64,000 bases of DNA from Rhodospirillaceae bacterium (GCA_018401495.1 JAGYJX010000019.1:186001-250000), one strand, 5' to 3'; shown: positions 38,505 through 48,361, numbered from the stretch's first letter. A program made the numbers and translations. The notes: generated by a model not told the origin, from the sequence alone.

Positions 38505-39413
38505 ATGACCACCGCCGACACGGCCGCCCGACCGGGCGACCCCTACGACCGGGCCCGCCTGCCGGCCCTCCTGATGGTGATCTGCGCCGCCGTGCTCTGG
38601 AGCACGTCGGGCATCGTGTTCCGCCTGATCGAGGACGCCGAGCAGTGGCAGGTGGTGTTCTGGCGGTCCGGCACGCTGGTGCCGTTCCTGATCGTGCTGA
38701 TCGTGCTGCGCAGCGGCTTCCGGCCGATGGCGATGGTTCGCGCCGCCGGTTGGCACGCCCCGCTCGCCGGGCTGTTCCTCGGCACCGCCTTCACCTGCTG
38801 GATCCTCGCCCTGGCGGAAACCACGGTGGCGAACGCGGTGTTCATCCTGTGCTGCTCGCCGATCGCGTCGGTGCTGCTGGCCCGGATCTTTCTCGGCGAA
38901 CGGCTCGGCCGGTCGACCGTCTTCGCGATCGCCTGCGTCATCGTCGGCGTCGGCATCATCACCGCCGGCGCCATCGAGGGCGGGCGCTTGCTCGGCAACC
39001 TGTTCGCCCTGGGGGCCGCGCTCGGTTTCGCGTCCTACACGGTCACGGTGCGGGTGCGCCGCGACGTCGACATGCTGCCGGCGGTGTTCTTCGCCGGGCT
39101 GTTCTCCGCGCTCGTCGGCCTGGTGGCGGCCGGCGGCGACATCGCCATCGGGGCCTACGACATCTGGCTGTGCACGGTGCTGGGCGTCGGGCAGATCGGC
39201 CTCGGGTTGGTGATCTACACCGCCGGCGCCCGCCACCTGCCGGCGGTCGAGCTGACGCTGCTGTCGCTGATCGAGGTGGTGCTGGCGCCGATCTGGGTGT
39301 GGGCCCTGCTCGCCGAGCGGCCGAGCCCGGAAACCCTGATCGGTGGCACGATCATGCTGGCCGGGGTCGCCGGCCAGGCGGTGGTCATGATGCGCCGGCG
39401 CCGGCCGGGCTGA
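38505..39413 (+). CDS. EamA/DMT family transporter
   Basis: 302 residues with ten hydrophobic helices in two EamA repeats: LPALLMVICAAVLWSTSGIV opens the first, and GNLFALGAALGFASYTVTVR opens the second. GTAFTCWILALAETTVANAV and LARIFLGERLGRSTVFAIAC are typical of the family. Substrate unknown. It is followed by an AT-rich gap that leads to the fic gene, so it is the last host-like gene before that insertion. Confidence 0.9.
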   Translation: MTTADTAARPGDPYDRARLPALLMVICAAVLWSTSGIVFRLIEDAEQWQVVFWRSGTLVPFLIVLIVLRSGFRPMAMVRAAGWHAPLAGLFLGTAFTCWILALAETTVANAVFILCCSPIASVLLARIFLGERLGRSTVFAIACVIVGVGIITAGAIEGGRLLGNLFALGAALGFASYTVTVRVRRDVDMLPAVFFAGLFSALVGLVAAGGDIAIGAYDIWLCTVLGVGQIGLGLVIYTAGARHLPAVELTLLSLIEVVLAPIWVWALLAERPSPETLIGGTIMLAGVAGQAVVMMRRRRPG

Positions 39414-39479
39414 CCGGGCCGGTATATGGGTGTTTGTGGGGCCGGTTCGGCGGCCTTCAATCCGGACATACGCTAGTCA

Positions 39480-39493
39480 TTCCACCTGTGGAA
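39480..39493. promoter_or_regulatory. Palindrome upstream of fic
   Basis: TTCCACCTGTGGAA is a 6-bp inverted repeat with a two-base centre, directly followed by an AT-rich run (39494-39524) that is unusual for this window and probably holds the fic promoter. It lies 31 bp before the fic start. It could be an operator; no regulator gene is adjacent. Confidence 0.4.
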
Positions 39494-39523
39494 ATTTTCA
39501 TAATTATATGATATTGTTATAGA

Positions 39524-40756
39524 ATGAGAAGTGACGAACCGGACATCAAAGCGGACATAATAGCGGCCCCAGACCGGGGTGAGGCGCTCTCGTCGATGGA
39601 GCCGCTGCTGATCGGGGAAAGCGCCCGCGGGCGCGGGGCGCTGACCGATCTGGCCGTCGATCTGGCGGCAAAATCGAGCGGATTCCGCCGCAGCCTGCCG
39701 GATGGCGTCGCCGCCTCGCTGGCAAGCCTCGTCCGGGCCATGAACTGCTATTACAGCAATCTGATCGAGGGGCACGATACCCACCCGGTCGATATCGAGC
39801 GCGCCCTCAAGGGCGACTACAGCCGCGATCCTGAAAAGCGCAATCTGCAGCTGGAAGCCGAAGCCCATATCGCCGTGCAGGCCTGGATCGACGGCGGCGG
39901 GCTGGATGGCCGCGCCACGTCCGAGGAGGGCCTGCGCGAACTCCACCGGCGCTTCTGTGGCAAGCTTCCCGATGATCTGCTCTGGGTGACTGATTCCGAA
40001 ACGGGCAGGCGCGAACGGGTGACCCCCGGCGCGCTCCGCATCAAGGACGTGAAGGTCGGTCGCCATATCGCGGTCAGCCCCGGCGCGGTGCCGCGCTTCA
40101 TGCAGCGGTTCGAGAGTGCCTACCGCAATCTCGGCAGAACCGAGCGCATCCTCTCGGCTGCCATGGGGCACCACCGCTTCTTGTGGATACACCCCTTCAT
40201 GGACGGCAACGGGCGCGTGGCGCGGCTGATGTCGTACGGCATCCTGCGCGAGTCGCTGGATACCGGCGGGCTGTGGTCCGTGGCACGGGGCCTCGCGCGC
40301 AACGAGAGTGCCTATAAGGGCCACCTTGCGGCCTGCGATCTGCCGCGCCGCAACGATCTGGACGGACGGGGAAGCCTCAGCGAGGAAGCGCTGGCCGAGT
40401 TCGCCAGCTTCTTCCTTCAGACCTGCATCGATCAGGTTTCGTTCATGGAGTCGCTGGTCCAGCCGGACCGTCTGCGCGACCGAATCCTGATCTGGACCGA
40501 GGAAGAAATCCGGTCTGACCGCCTGCCGCCGAAATCCGGCGCAGTGCTGGAAGCGGTTCTGTACCGGGGAAGCCTGCCGCGCGGCGAAGTTGTGCCGCTC
40601 CTGAACGTTGGGGAGCGCCAGGCACGCCGGATCACATCGACCCTGCTGGAGCGCGGAGTGTTAACGTCCACGAGCCCCAGAGCGCCGCTCTACCTCGCTT
40701 TCTCCGCCGCCCTCGCTTCTCGCTGGATGCCGGGGCTGTTCCCGGAGAAGGTATAA
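39524..40756 (+). CDS. Fic family AMP-transferase with N-terminal inhibitory helix
   Basis: 410 residues. The catalytic motif HPFMDGNGRVAR (223-234) is complete, including the attacking His and phosphate-binding Gly/Arg, so NMP-transfer (AMPylation of a target hydroxyl) is expected. Before it, CYYSNLIEGHDT matches the [S/T]xxxE[G/N] inhibitory motif (Ser78, Glu82, Gly83) of class II Fic proteins, in which the antitoxin helix is fused N-terminally. A winged-helix-like C-terminal region (GEVVPLLNVGERQARRITST) follows. The upstream DNA is AT-rich, and the gene lies between host genes and the 3' side of tRNA-Thr. Acquisition by transfer is likely. Confidence 0.9.
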   Translation: MRSDEPDIKADIIAAPDRGEALSSMEPLLIGESARGRGALTDLAVDLAAKSSGFRRSLPDGVAASLASLVRAMNCYYSNLIEGHDTHPVDIERALKGDYSRDPEKRNLQLEAEAHIAVQAWIDGGGLDGRATSEEGLRELHRRFCGKLPDDLLWVTDSETGRRERVTPGALRIKDVKVGRHIAVSPGAVPRFMQRFESAYRNLGRTERILSAAMGHHRFLWIHPFMDGNGRVARLMSYGILRESLDTGGLWSVARGLARNESAYKGHLAACDLPRRNDLDGRGSLSEEALAEFASFFLQTCIDQVSFMESLVQPDRLRDRILIWTEEEIRSDRLPPKSGAVLEAVLYRGSLPRGEVVPLLNVGERQARRITSTLLERGVLTSTSPRAPLYLAFSAALASRWMPGLFPEKV

Positions 40757-40910
40757 AAGCCGACAATAGAAGGCGTTTAGGCGCGACGCCGCTTCAGCTC
40801 TCACGACTGGCGTTCTCCGAACATCTGGCATATGGCCGCAATCACGGGTTTAGAACGCCAACAACGACCTTGCCATTCAAGGTGTTAGGGGGCGGGGTCG
40901 GAAAGTGGAA

Positions 40911-40985
<75 letters not shown>

Positions 40986-41143
40986 ATCTGGCGCTGGACG
41001 GTGGCCGTCCGCGAGGCGCGCATACATGCCAGACCGACCCCGCCGACGCAAGGCGGTTTTCGCGTCGCCGGCAACACGGCATGATCGGCGCAGCATGTGG
41101 CATGACGGGCGGGGCGGGCCGGACGACGACCAGGGAGAAGCGG

Positions 41144-41335
41144 GTGACGGACAGGCGAGGGGACGAGGCCGGCGAGCGGCCGGTGCCGGGGTCCGAGTCG
41201 CGCAAGCCGGCGCGGGCCGAGCCGTCGGCGGCGGAGCGGCGGGCCCAGGCGCTGCGCGACAACCTGCACCGCCGCAAATCCCAGGCGCGGGCGCGCAAGG
41301 CCGGTCCCGACGGCGAGTCGCCGCCCGGAGCCTGA
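41144..41335 (+). CDS. Small Arg-rich conserved protein upstream of murA
   Basis: 63 residues from GTG 41144 after GGGAGA. Highly charged, with ERRAQALRDNLHRRKSQARA near the C-terminus; a similar short motif occurs in small proteins encoded just before murA in other Alphaproteobacteria, as far as I recall. No function known. The 108-bp gap to murA has no obvious terminator. Confidence 0.6.
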   Translation: MTDRRGDEAGERPVPGSESRKPARAEPSAAERRAQALRDNLHRRKSQARARKAGPDGESPPGA

Positions 41336-41443
41336 CGGTGCGCGCCACGGTTTTGCCGGAATGCCCGGCGATGCTGGCCTTGGCGGTTGAGGGGTGGGGG
41401 CCGCTCCGCTACAACCCATGAAACGCAACGAGACACGAGCCGG

Positions 41444-42748
41444 ATGGACCAGATTCGCGTGCATGGCGGTCGCCCGCTCACCGGTCGGCTGCCGATCAGC
41501 GGGGCGAAGAACGCCGCGCTGCCCCTGATGGCGGCCAGCCTGCTGACGGCTGAACCGTTGAACCTCGCCAACGTGCCGCGGCTCGCCGACATCGCGTCGA
41601 TGGCCAGCATCCTGCGCCAGCTCGGCGTGCGGATCGACATCGCCGAGGGCATCGCCGGCGGCGGCGATACGATGACGCTGTCGGCTGACGAGATCGTCAG
41701 CACGGTCGCGCCCTACGACCTGGTGCGCAAGATGCGCGCCTCGGTGCTGGTGCTGGGTCCGCTGCTGGCCCGCTTCGGCGAGGCCACGGTGTCGCTGCCG
41801 GGCGGCTGCGCGATCGGCAACCGGCCGGTCGACCTGCACCTGAAGGGTCTGTCCGAACTGGGCGCGACGCTCGACATCGAGAATGGCTACATCAAGGCGA
41901 GCGCGCCGTCCGACGGCCGGTTGCGCGGCGGCCGGGTGGCGTTCCCGTTCGTGTCGGTGGGTGCGACCGAGAACCTGCTGATGGCGGCGGCCCTGGCCGA
42001 CGGCGAGACCGTGCTGGTCAACGCCGCCCGCGAGCCGGAGATCGTCGACCTCGCCCGCCTGCTGACGGCCATGGGCGCGGAGATCGAGGGGGCCGGCACC
42101 GACACCGTCCACATCCAGGGACGCGAGACGCTGTCTGGCGCGGCGCACCGGGTGATCCCCGACCGGATCGAGACCGGGACCTACGCCATGGCGGTCGGCG
42201 TCGCCGGCGGCGACGTGGTGCTGGAGGGCGCCGACGGCGACCTGATCGCGGCGGTGATACAGACCCTGCGGGACGCCGGCGTCCTGGTCGAGGCGGTCGA
42301 GGGCGGCCTGCGGGTGGTGCGCGGCGCCGACCCGGTGGTCGGCGTCGACGTCATGACCGAGCCGTATCCCGGCTTTCCGACCGACCTGCAGGCGCAGTTC
42401 ATGGCGCTCATGTCGGTGGCGCGCGGCGCCTCGATGATCACCGAGACGATCTTCGAGAACCGCTTCATGCACGTGCCGGAACTCGGCCGCATGGGCGCCA
42501 ACATCAACGTCCACCACGCCTCGGCGATGGTGCGCGGGGTGCCGCAGCTGACCGGCGCGCCGGTGATGGCGACCGACCTCCGGGCCTCGGTCTCGCTGGT
42601 GCTGGCCGGCCTCGGCGCCGTCGGCGACACCACCATCAGCCGGGTCTACCACCTCGACCGCGGCTACGACCGGCTGGTCGAGAAGCTGACGGCGTGCGGC
42701 GCCGCGATCGAGCGGCTGCCGGCCGAGCGCGCCGCCGCGGAGGAGTGA
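41444..42748 (+). CDS. murA: UDP-N-acetylglucosamine 1-carboxyvinyltransferase
   Basis: 434 residues from ATG 41444. First committed step of peptidoglycan synthesis: transfers enolpyruvate from PEP to UDP-GlcNAc in the cytoplasm. Lys22 in PISGAKNAALPLMAA and the PEP-adduct cysteine in SLPGGCAIGNRPVDLHLKGL (Cys122) are present, so it should be fosfomycin-sensitive. Later family blocks FVSVGATENLLMAAALADGE, PDRIETGTYAMAV, PYPGFPTDLQAQFMALM and FENRFMHVPELGRMGA are all intact. Confidence 0.97.
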   Translation: MDQIRVHGGRPLTGRLPISGAKNAALPLMAASLLTAEPLNLANVPRLADIASMASILRQLGVRIDIAEGIAGGGDTMTLSADEIVSTVAPYDLVRKMRASVLVLGPLLARFGEATVSLPGGCAIGNRPVDLHLKGLSELGATLDIENGYIKASAPSDGRLRGGRVAFPFVSVGATENLLMAAALADGETVLVNAAREPEIVDLARLLTAMGAEIEGAGTDTVHIQGRETLSGAAHRVIPDRIETGTYAMAVGVAGGDVVLEGADGDLIAAVIQTLRDAGVLVEAVEGGLRVVRGADPVVGVDVMTEPYPGFPTDLQAQFMALMSVARGASMITETIFENRFMHVPELGRMGANINVHHASAMVRGVPQLTGAPVMATDLRASVSLVLAGLGAVGDTTISRVYHLDRGYDRLVEKLTACGAAIERLPAERAAAEE

Positions 42749-42750
42749 CG

Positions 42751-43224
42751 ATGGCGACCCGCCTGCCAGGCCCGCTCACGCTGCGCGACCGCCCGTTCCG
42801 GGTGCGGGCGGAGGATGGCGACGACCTGGCGGTGGTGTCGGCCTACCTGCAGGACGCGGTGGTGCCGCTGGCCGAGACCGCCTTCGAGCCGGCTGAGGAG
42901 CGCTTTGCGCTGGTGGCCTCCCGGTTCCGCTGGGAGAAGGCGCTGCGGGCCAAGGTCGCGGCCGAGGGCGGCGAGCCGCTGGAGCGCGTGCATTGCGGCG
43001 TCCGCTTCGAAGGCGTGACGGCGGTCAGGGTGCGCGGCGTCGACCCCAAGGCCGAGCGCGGCCGCATGCTGAACCTGCTGCAGATCGCCTACCGCGACGG
43101 CTGCGTGGACCTGATCTGCGCCGACGACGTGACGATCCGACTTGACGTCCGGCGCCTCGCCTGCCACGTCGAGGACCTTGGCGAGCCCTGGCCGACGGTG
43201 TTCCGGCCGACCCACGAGGACTGA
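42751..43224 (+). CDS. DUF2948 family protein
   Basis: 157 residues from ATG 42751, two bases after the murA stop. DUF2948 is an alphaproteobacterial family of unknown function typically found between murA and hisG/hisD; the sequence LRAEDGDDLAVVSAYLQDAV-like opening, FRWEKALRAKVAAEGGEPLE, ERVHCGVRFEGVTAVRVRG and LQIAYRDGCVDLICADDVTI fits it. Location matches the usual order. Cytosolic, no membrane segment. Confidence 0.85.
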   Translation: MATRLPGPLTLRDRPFRVRAEDGDDLAVVSAYLQDAVVPLAETAFEPAEERFALVASRFRWEKALRAKVAAEGGEPLERVHCGVRFEGVTAVRVRGVDPKAERGRMLNLLQIAYRDGCVDLICADDVTIRLDVRRLACHVEDLGEPWPTVFRPTHED

Positions 43225-43307
43225 GGGTCGGCGGGAGATCCGCCCGCCGGTCGCCGCCACCGCCCGGCTCCCGGGTACCGACGACCGGACGATCGACGAG
43301 GCGCCCC

Positions 43308-43971
43308 GTGACCGCGAACGACAAGCTGGTGCTGGCCCTGCCCAAGGGCCGCATTCTCAAGGCCATCACCCCGCTGCTGGAGCGCGCCGGCATCGAGCCC
43401 GAGGACGCGTTCTTCGACGAGGATTCCCGCCAGCTGCAGTTCGCGACCCGCGATCCCGAGCTCGACATCATCCGGGTCCGCAGCTTCGACACCGCCACCT
43501 TCCTGGCGTTCGGCGCCGCCCACCTCGCGGTCTCGGGCTCCGACGTGCTGATGGAGTTCGACCACCCCGAGATCTACGCCCCGGTGAACCTGCACGTCGG
43601 CCACTGCCACCTGGCGGTGGCGGCGCTGGCCGACGTGGCGCGCGGCGACGATCCGCAGCGCTGGTCGCATCTGCCGCGTCGCCACCAAATACCCGAACGT
43701 CACCCGCCGCTACTTCGCGGCGCGCGGCGTGCAGGCCGAGTGCATCAAGCTGAACGGCGCGCTCGAGCTGGCGCCGAACCTCGGGCTGTGCCGGCGCATC
43801 GTCGACCTGGTGCAGACCGGCTCGACCCTGCGCGCCAACGGCCTGGTCGAGATCGACCGGATCGCCGACGTCAGCGCCCGCCTGGCGGTCAACCGCACCG
43901 CGCTGAAGACCCGGCCGGAGCCGGTCAACGACCTGATCGCGCGGTTCCGGGAGGCGGCGCGTGCCGCTTAG
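43308..43971 (+). CDS. hisG: ATP phosphoribosyltransferase, short form (frameshifted)
   Basis: First enzyme of histidine synthesis: ATP + PRPP to phosphoribosyl-ATP. GTG start at 43308 after GACGAGG. The first part carries DKLVLALPKGRILKAITPLL and AAHLAVSGSDVLMEFDHPEI; the last part carries LNGALELAPNLGLCRRIVDL and VQTGSTLRANGLVEIDRIAD, which is the PRPP-binding region. One extra C near 43672 splits the frame; removing it gives SHLRVATKYPNVTRRYFAA and a 220-residue short-form HisG, which needs a HisZ partner encoded elsewhere. The gene overlaps hisD by 11 bases. An essential biosynthetic gene with one indel is likely a sequence error. Confidence 0.92.
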
Positions 43972-45256
43972 GCTCTCCACCGGCGACGCCGACTTCGCCC
44001 GGCGTTTCGAGGGGCTGGTCCACTCCAAGCGCGAGTCCGAGGCGGATGTCGGCGACGCCGCCCGGGCCATCCTCGACGACGTGGCGGCGCGCGGCGACGC
44101 CGCCCTGATCGATTACACCCGCCGCTTCGACCGCTTCGACCCGGCCGCGACCGGGCTCGCGATCACCGAGGCCGAGATCGACGCGGCGATCGCGCGGGTG
44201 CCGGCGGAGACGCTGGCGGCGCTCGAACTGGCGGCCGCCCGCATCGAGGCGTTCCACGCCCGCCAGCTGCCCGAGGGATTCGAGTACGTCGACGGCGAGG
44301 GCGTGCGCCTCGGCCTGCGCTGGACCGCGATGGACGCGGTCGGGCTGTATGTCCCGGGCGGCAAGGCGGCGTACCCGTCCTCGGTGCTGATGAACGCGAT
44401 CCCGGCGCGGGTCGCCGGCGTGGCGCGCCGGGTGATGGTGGTGCCGACGCCCGACGGCGTGCTGAACGACCTGGTGCTGGCCGCCGCCCGGATCGCCGGG
44501 CTGACCGAGCTCTGGCGGGTCGGCGGCGCCCAGGCGATCGGCGCGCTCGCCTACGGCACCGAGAGCATCCGGCCGGTCGACAAGATCGTCGGCCCCGGCA
44601 ACGCCTATGTCGCCGCCGCCAAGCGCCTGGTGTTCGGACGGGTCGGGATCGACTCGATCGCCGGCCCCTCGGAGATCCTGGTGGTGGCCGACGCCGACAA
44701 CGACCCGTCCTGGATCGCCATCGACCTGCTCAGCCAGGCCGAGCACGACGAGGCGGCGCAGTCGATCCTGCTCACCGACGATGCCGGTTTCGCCGACCGG
44801 GTGGTGGCGGCGGTCGAGGACCACCTCACGACCCTGCCGCGCCGGGCGATCGCCGGCGAAAGCTGGCGCGACCAGGGTGCCGTGATCGTCGTCGGCTCGC
44901 TGGACGAGGCGCCGGCGCTGGTCGACCGGCTGGCCCCCGAGCACCTGGAACTGGCGGTCGCCGACCCCGAGGCGCTGGCCGCCAAGGTCCGCCACGCCGG
45001 CGCGATCTTCCTCGGCCGGTTCGCGCCCGAGGCCGTGGGCGACTACGTCGCGGGTCCGAACCACGTGCTGCCGACCGCCCGGACCGCCCGGTTTTCCTCG
45101 GGTCTGGGCGTGCTCGACTTCCTCAAGCGCACCACATTGGTGGCCTGCGACGCCGCAAGCCTTGCGGCGATCGGCCCTGCCGCGATTACATTGGCGGAGG
45201 CGGAAGGCCTCGACGCGCACGCGCGCTCGATCGCGGTCCGTCTGAACAGACGCTGA
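43961..45256 (+). CDS. hisD: Histidinol dehydrogenase
   Basis: 431 residues from GTG 43961, overlapping hisG. Oxidises L-histidinol to histidine in two NAD steps with a zinc. Signature segments: LYVPGGKAAYPSSVLMNAIP, ELWRVGGAQAIGALAYGTES, DKIVGPGNAYVAAAKRLVFG, GIDSIAGPSEILVVADADND, LLSQAEHDEAAQSILLTDDA and GAIFLGRFAPEAVGDYVAGP. Zinc ligands (Gln, His, Asp, His) are in the expected blocks. Full length. Confidence 0.97.
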   Translation: MPLRLSTGDADFARRFEGLVHSKRESEADVGDAARAILDDVAARGDAALIDYTRRFDRFDPAATGLAITEAEIDAAIARVPAETLAALELAAARIEAFHARQLPEGFEYVDGEGVRLGLRWTAMDAVGLYVPGGKAAYPSSVLMNAIPARVAGVARRVMVVPTPDGVLNDLVLAAARIAGLTELWRVGGAQAIGALAYGTESIRPVDKIVGPGNAYVAAAKRLVFGRVGIDSIAGPSEILVVADADNDPSWIAIDLLSQAEHDEAAQSILLTDDAGFADRVVAAVEDHLTTLPRRAIAGESWRDQGAVIVVGSLDEAPALVDRLAPEHLELAVADPEALAAKVRHAGAIFLGRFAPEAVGDYVAGPNHVLPTARTARFSSGLGVLDFLKRTTLVACDAASLAAIGPAAITLAEAEGLDAHARSIAVRLNRR

Positions 45257-45278
45257 ATCGGGGCGTGAGGGAGGGCGC

Positions 45279-45812
45279 ATGCCGGATCGTGATCCGGACG
45301 ACGCGCCGGGCAAGGCGGCGGGCTTCGACCTCGACCTGACGGCCGAGGACGCGCGGATCGTGCACATAAGCCTCGACGAACGCACCGTGATCCGGCGCAG
45401 CCCCGAGGTCGAGCAGGAGCGCGCGATCGCGATCTACGACCTGCTCGAGGAGAACCGGTTCCGGCCGCTCGGCGCCGGCGGCGGGCCCTATCACCTGCAC
45501 CTCCGGATCGAGGAGAACCGGCTGATCCTCGACGTCCGCGACGCCGGCGACGGGCCGCAGTCGACGGTCGCGCTGCCGTTGATGCCGTTCCGGCGGGTGG
45601 TGCGGGACTACTTCCTGGTCTGCGAAAGCTACTACGACGCCATCAAGCGGCTGTCGCCGTCGCAGATCGAGGCCATCGACATGGGGCGGCGCGGCCTGCA
45701 CAACGAAGGCTCGACGCTGCTCCAGGAGCGGCTGCAGGACAGGGTGGCGATGGATTTTCCGACCGCCCGGCGGCTGTTCACGCTGCTCTGCGTCCTTCAC
45801 ATCCGGGGCTGA
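45279..45812 (+). CDS. UPF0262 family protein
   Basis: 177 residues from ATG 45279, 22 bp after hisD. Family features: ERAIAIYDLLEENRFRPLG, GPYHLHLRIEENRLILDVRD, FRRVVRDYFLVCESYYDAIK and EAIDMGRRGLHNEGSTLLQE. UPF0262 is confined largely to Alphaproteobacteria and normally follows hisD; function unknown. Its stop overlaps the ATG of the phosphatase gene (TGATG), so the two are coupled. Confidence 0.92.
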   Translation: MPDRDPDDAPGKAAGFDLDLTAEDARIVHISLDERTVIRRSPEVEQERAIAIYDLLEENRFRPLGAGGGPYHLHLRIEENRLILDVRDAGDGPQSTVALPLMPFRRVVRDYFLVCESYYDAIKRLSPSQIEAIDMGRRGLHNEGSTLLQERLQDRVAMDFPTARRLFTLLCVLHIRG

Positions 45813-46286
45813 TGCGGGTGTCGGTCGACCCTCTCGCCCCGATCGCCCAGCCGAGCGCCGTGCTGTTCGCCTGCAACATGAACGTGGTGCGCTCGCCGAT
45901 GGCGGAGGCGCTGATGAAGCGGTGGCTCGGGACCCGGGTCTACGTGGATTCCTGCGGCGCCCGGCACGGCGAGACTGGACCCGTTCGTGGTCGAGGTCAT
46001 GGCCGAGATCGGGATCGACATGAACAAGCACCGGCCGAAGAGCTTCGAGGAGCTGCAGGACGGCTTCTTCGACCTCATCGTCTCGCTGTCGCCGGAGGCC
46101 CAGCACCGGGCCATCGAACTGACCCGCACCATGGCGTGCGACATCGAGTATTGGCCGACCCTCGACGTCACCATGATCGAGGGCAACCGCGAGACCCGCC
46201 TGGACGCCTACCGGGCGGTGCGCGACGAACTCGACCGCCGGATACGGGCGCGATTTCCCGACGTCCCGGATCGGCCCACCTCCTGA
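45812..46286 (+). CDS. Low-molecular-weight protein-tyrosine phosphatase-like (frameshifted)
   Basis: Starts at ATG 45812 (TGATG overlap). The P-loop FACNMNVVRSPMAEALMKRW has the C-x5-R-S signature (Cys21, Arg27) of LMW phosphatases and arsenate reductases. The acid loop equivalent lies in DIEYWPTLDVTMIEGNRE. One extra A near 45974 shifts the frame; removal gives RHGELDPFVVEVMAEIGI and 157 residues, normal for the family. In Alphaproteobacteria this gene regularly sits between UPF0262 and infA/maf. Whether it targets protein tyrosine or arsenate is not decidable. Confidence 0.86.
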
Positions 46287-46471
46287 AGCGTCCCCGCCAA
46301 ACGGCTTGACGGGGGTGGCTGCCCCGGCACTTATTCCGGCGTCCGCGGCGGTGGCGGGTGGGGCCTTGGCGATGGGCGCGACCCAGATCTCCGCAGCCAC
46401 CGTCGAACGACGCCGTGACTAACCAAAGGGCCGAGACAATTCCGCTGCAAGTGACCCCCGCGACCACGACC

Positions 46472-47098
46472 ATGTCCGCCACCGCCTCCGGCGGTGTCAC
46501 CCTGCGAGCGCCCGACGCCGCCGCCTTCGTGCTGGCCTCGGCGTCGCCGCGGCGCGCCGACCTGGTGCGCCAGATCGGCCTGGTGCCGGACCACACCGAT
46601 CCCGCCGACATCGACGAGACGGCGCGTCGCGGTGAGCGCCCCCGGCTGTACGCCGCTCGCATGGCGCTGGAGAAGGCCCGGGCCGTGGCCGTCCGCCGTC
46701 CGGGGTGCTGGGTGCTGGCCGCCGACACCGTGGTCGCGTGCGGCATCCGCATCCTGCCGAAGGCCGAGACCGAGGCCGAGGCGCGCCGCTGCCTGGCCCT
46801 GCTGTCCGGGCGCCGCCACCGGGTGATCGGCGGCGTCGTGCTGCTGGCGCCGGACGGGGCGGTGCGCGCCCGCGAGATCGAGACCCGAGTCGGCTTCAAG
46901 CGTCTGGACGCGGCCGAGACCGCGATCTACCTGGCGTCCGGCGAGTGGCGGGGCAAGGCCGGCGGTTACGCGATCCAGGGCCTGGCCGCCGCCTATGTGA
47001 ACTTCGTCAACGGCTCGTACTCCAACGTCGTCGGTCTGCCGCTCGCCGAGACCTACGGCCTGCTGGCCGGCGCCGGCTTCCGGCATGCCGCCGGTTGA
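46472..47098 (+). CDS. maf: Maf/YhdE family nucleoside triphosphate pyrophosphatase
   Basis: 208 residues from ATG 46472; earlier in-frame GTG codons are possible but MSATASGG precedes the conserved start by little. Motifs: FVLASASPRRADLVRQIGLV (SxSPRR), CWVLAADTVVACGIRILPKA, RCLALLSGRRHRVIGGVVLL, GKAGGYAIQGLAAAYVNFVN and GSYSNVVGLPLAETYGLLAG. Maf proteins hydrolyse dTTP, UTP or modified NTPs and act in septum regulation or pool cleaning. It overlaps the following RNase-like gene by 14 bases. The 185-bp gap upstream has no coding sequence that I recognise. Confidence 0.9.
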   Translation: MSATASGGVTLRAPDAAAFVLASASPRRADLVRQIGLVPDHTDPADIDETARRGERPRLYAARMALEKARAVAVRRPGCWVLAADTVVACGIRILPKAETEAEARRCLALLSGRRHRVIGGVVLLAPDGAVRAREIETRVGFKRLDAAETAIYLASGEWRGKAGGYAIQGLAAAYVNFVNGSYSNVVGLPLAETYGLLAGAGFRHAAG

Positions 47099-48361
47099 CC
47101 GGATCGTCGTCGACCGCGCGCCCTGGGCGACCCGGGTCGCGTTCCTGGCGGCCGGCGAGGTGGTGGAGTTGTGGATCGAGGGCGCCGACCGGCCGTCGCT
47201 GCTCGGCGGCGTGGCGCTCGCCCGGGTGACGGCGACCATCCCCCGGCTCGGCGCGGCGATCGTCGCGATCCCGGACGGCGAGGCGCTGCTGTCCGACCAT
47301 CCCGCCGTCGAGGGCGGGCGCCTGCTGGTGCAGATCGCGCGGGACGCGAGCGGCGGCAAGCGCGCCGTGGCCCGCGCCGCCGTCGAACTGGCGGACGGCG
47401 CGGTCGTGCTGACGCCGGCGCAGGCCCGGCATCGGCCTGGCGGCGGCGATCGGCGGCAGGCGCGGCGCGCCGCGCTCCGGTCGGCGCTCGCGGCGCTGAT
47501 CCCGCAGGACATCGGGCTGGTGGTGCGCTCGGCCGCCGCCGATCTGCCGCAGGACTCCGTGATCGCCACGGCCGACGGGCTCCTGCGCCGCTGGCACGAT
47601 CTTGAGGCCAAGGCCCGCTCACTCGAGCCGCCGGCCTGGGTGGCGCCGCCGGCACCGCTGCTCGAGGCCGCCCGCGCCCTTGCGCCGGGTGTCGAGCCGG
47701 AGGTCGACGACAGCGGACGCCTGTTCGAGGCGTGCGGCGCCGGCGACGCCCTGGAGGCGGCGCTGGCGCGCCGGGTGCCGCTGGCGGGCGGTGGCGAGCT
47801 GGTGGTCGACGCCGCCGAGGCCGCTAGCCTGATCGACGTCAACCTGCCGTCGGGCGGCGGCCGCGAGGGCTTCCGGCGGGCCAACGAGGCGGCCGGGCTC
47901 GAGGCGCTCCGCCAGATGCGGCTGCGCGGCCTGCGCGGCACCGTGCTGCTCGACCTGCCGCGCATGACCGATCGCGCGGCGCGGGCGCGGCTGCTGGAGC
48001 GGATCCGCGAGGCGGCGGCCCAGGACCCGACCCCGGTCCGGGTGCTCGGCTGGACCCCGGCGGCATGCTGGAACTCGTGCGCGAGGGTGCGCGCCGCCCG
48101 CTGGCCGACGGCGTGCTGGAGGGGCGGGACACCACGCGCCTGACGCCGCGGGCGGCGGCGTGGTCGGCGCTCGCCGGGTTGCGGCGCGAGGCGGGGCGGA
48201 TCGGCCGGCCGCTTCTGCTGGTCGCACCCGACGTCGCGCGGTGGCTCGACGGCGCTGGACAGCTTATTTTGCAGCAGGAGCGTCGACGCCTCGGGCATCT
48301 GTCGGTGCGCGCCGATCCGTCCCTGACGCCCGAGGAGTTCCGCGTGGAGAGCGACGACTGA
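47085..48361 (+). CDS. rng: Ribonuclease E/G family protein (frameshifted)
   Basis: Reads MPPVDRIVVDRAPWATRVAF, overlapping maf. The catalytic-core remnants LIDVNLPSGGGREGFRRANE (equivalent of the RNase E DVNSG metal site), AAGLEALRQMRLRGLRGTVL and LLDLPRMTDRAARARLLERI correspond to the RNase E/G DNase I-like domain, in the shorter form seen in Alphaproteobacteria next to maf and yacG. One base is missing near 48062; adding it gives GWTPAGMLELVREGARRPL and 425 residues. The S1 domain is degenerate. Probably RNA processing, but less conserved than true RNase G. Confidence 0.8.

Noticed and set aside
47410..47480. A further pair of compensating frameshifts in the RNase G-like gene
   Set aside because: An alternative frame reads PGIGLAAAIGG, but the region is poorly conserved and the existing frame is open, so I could not decide.
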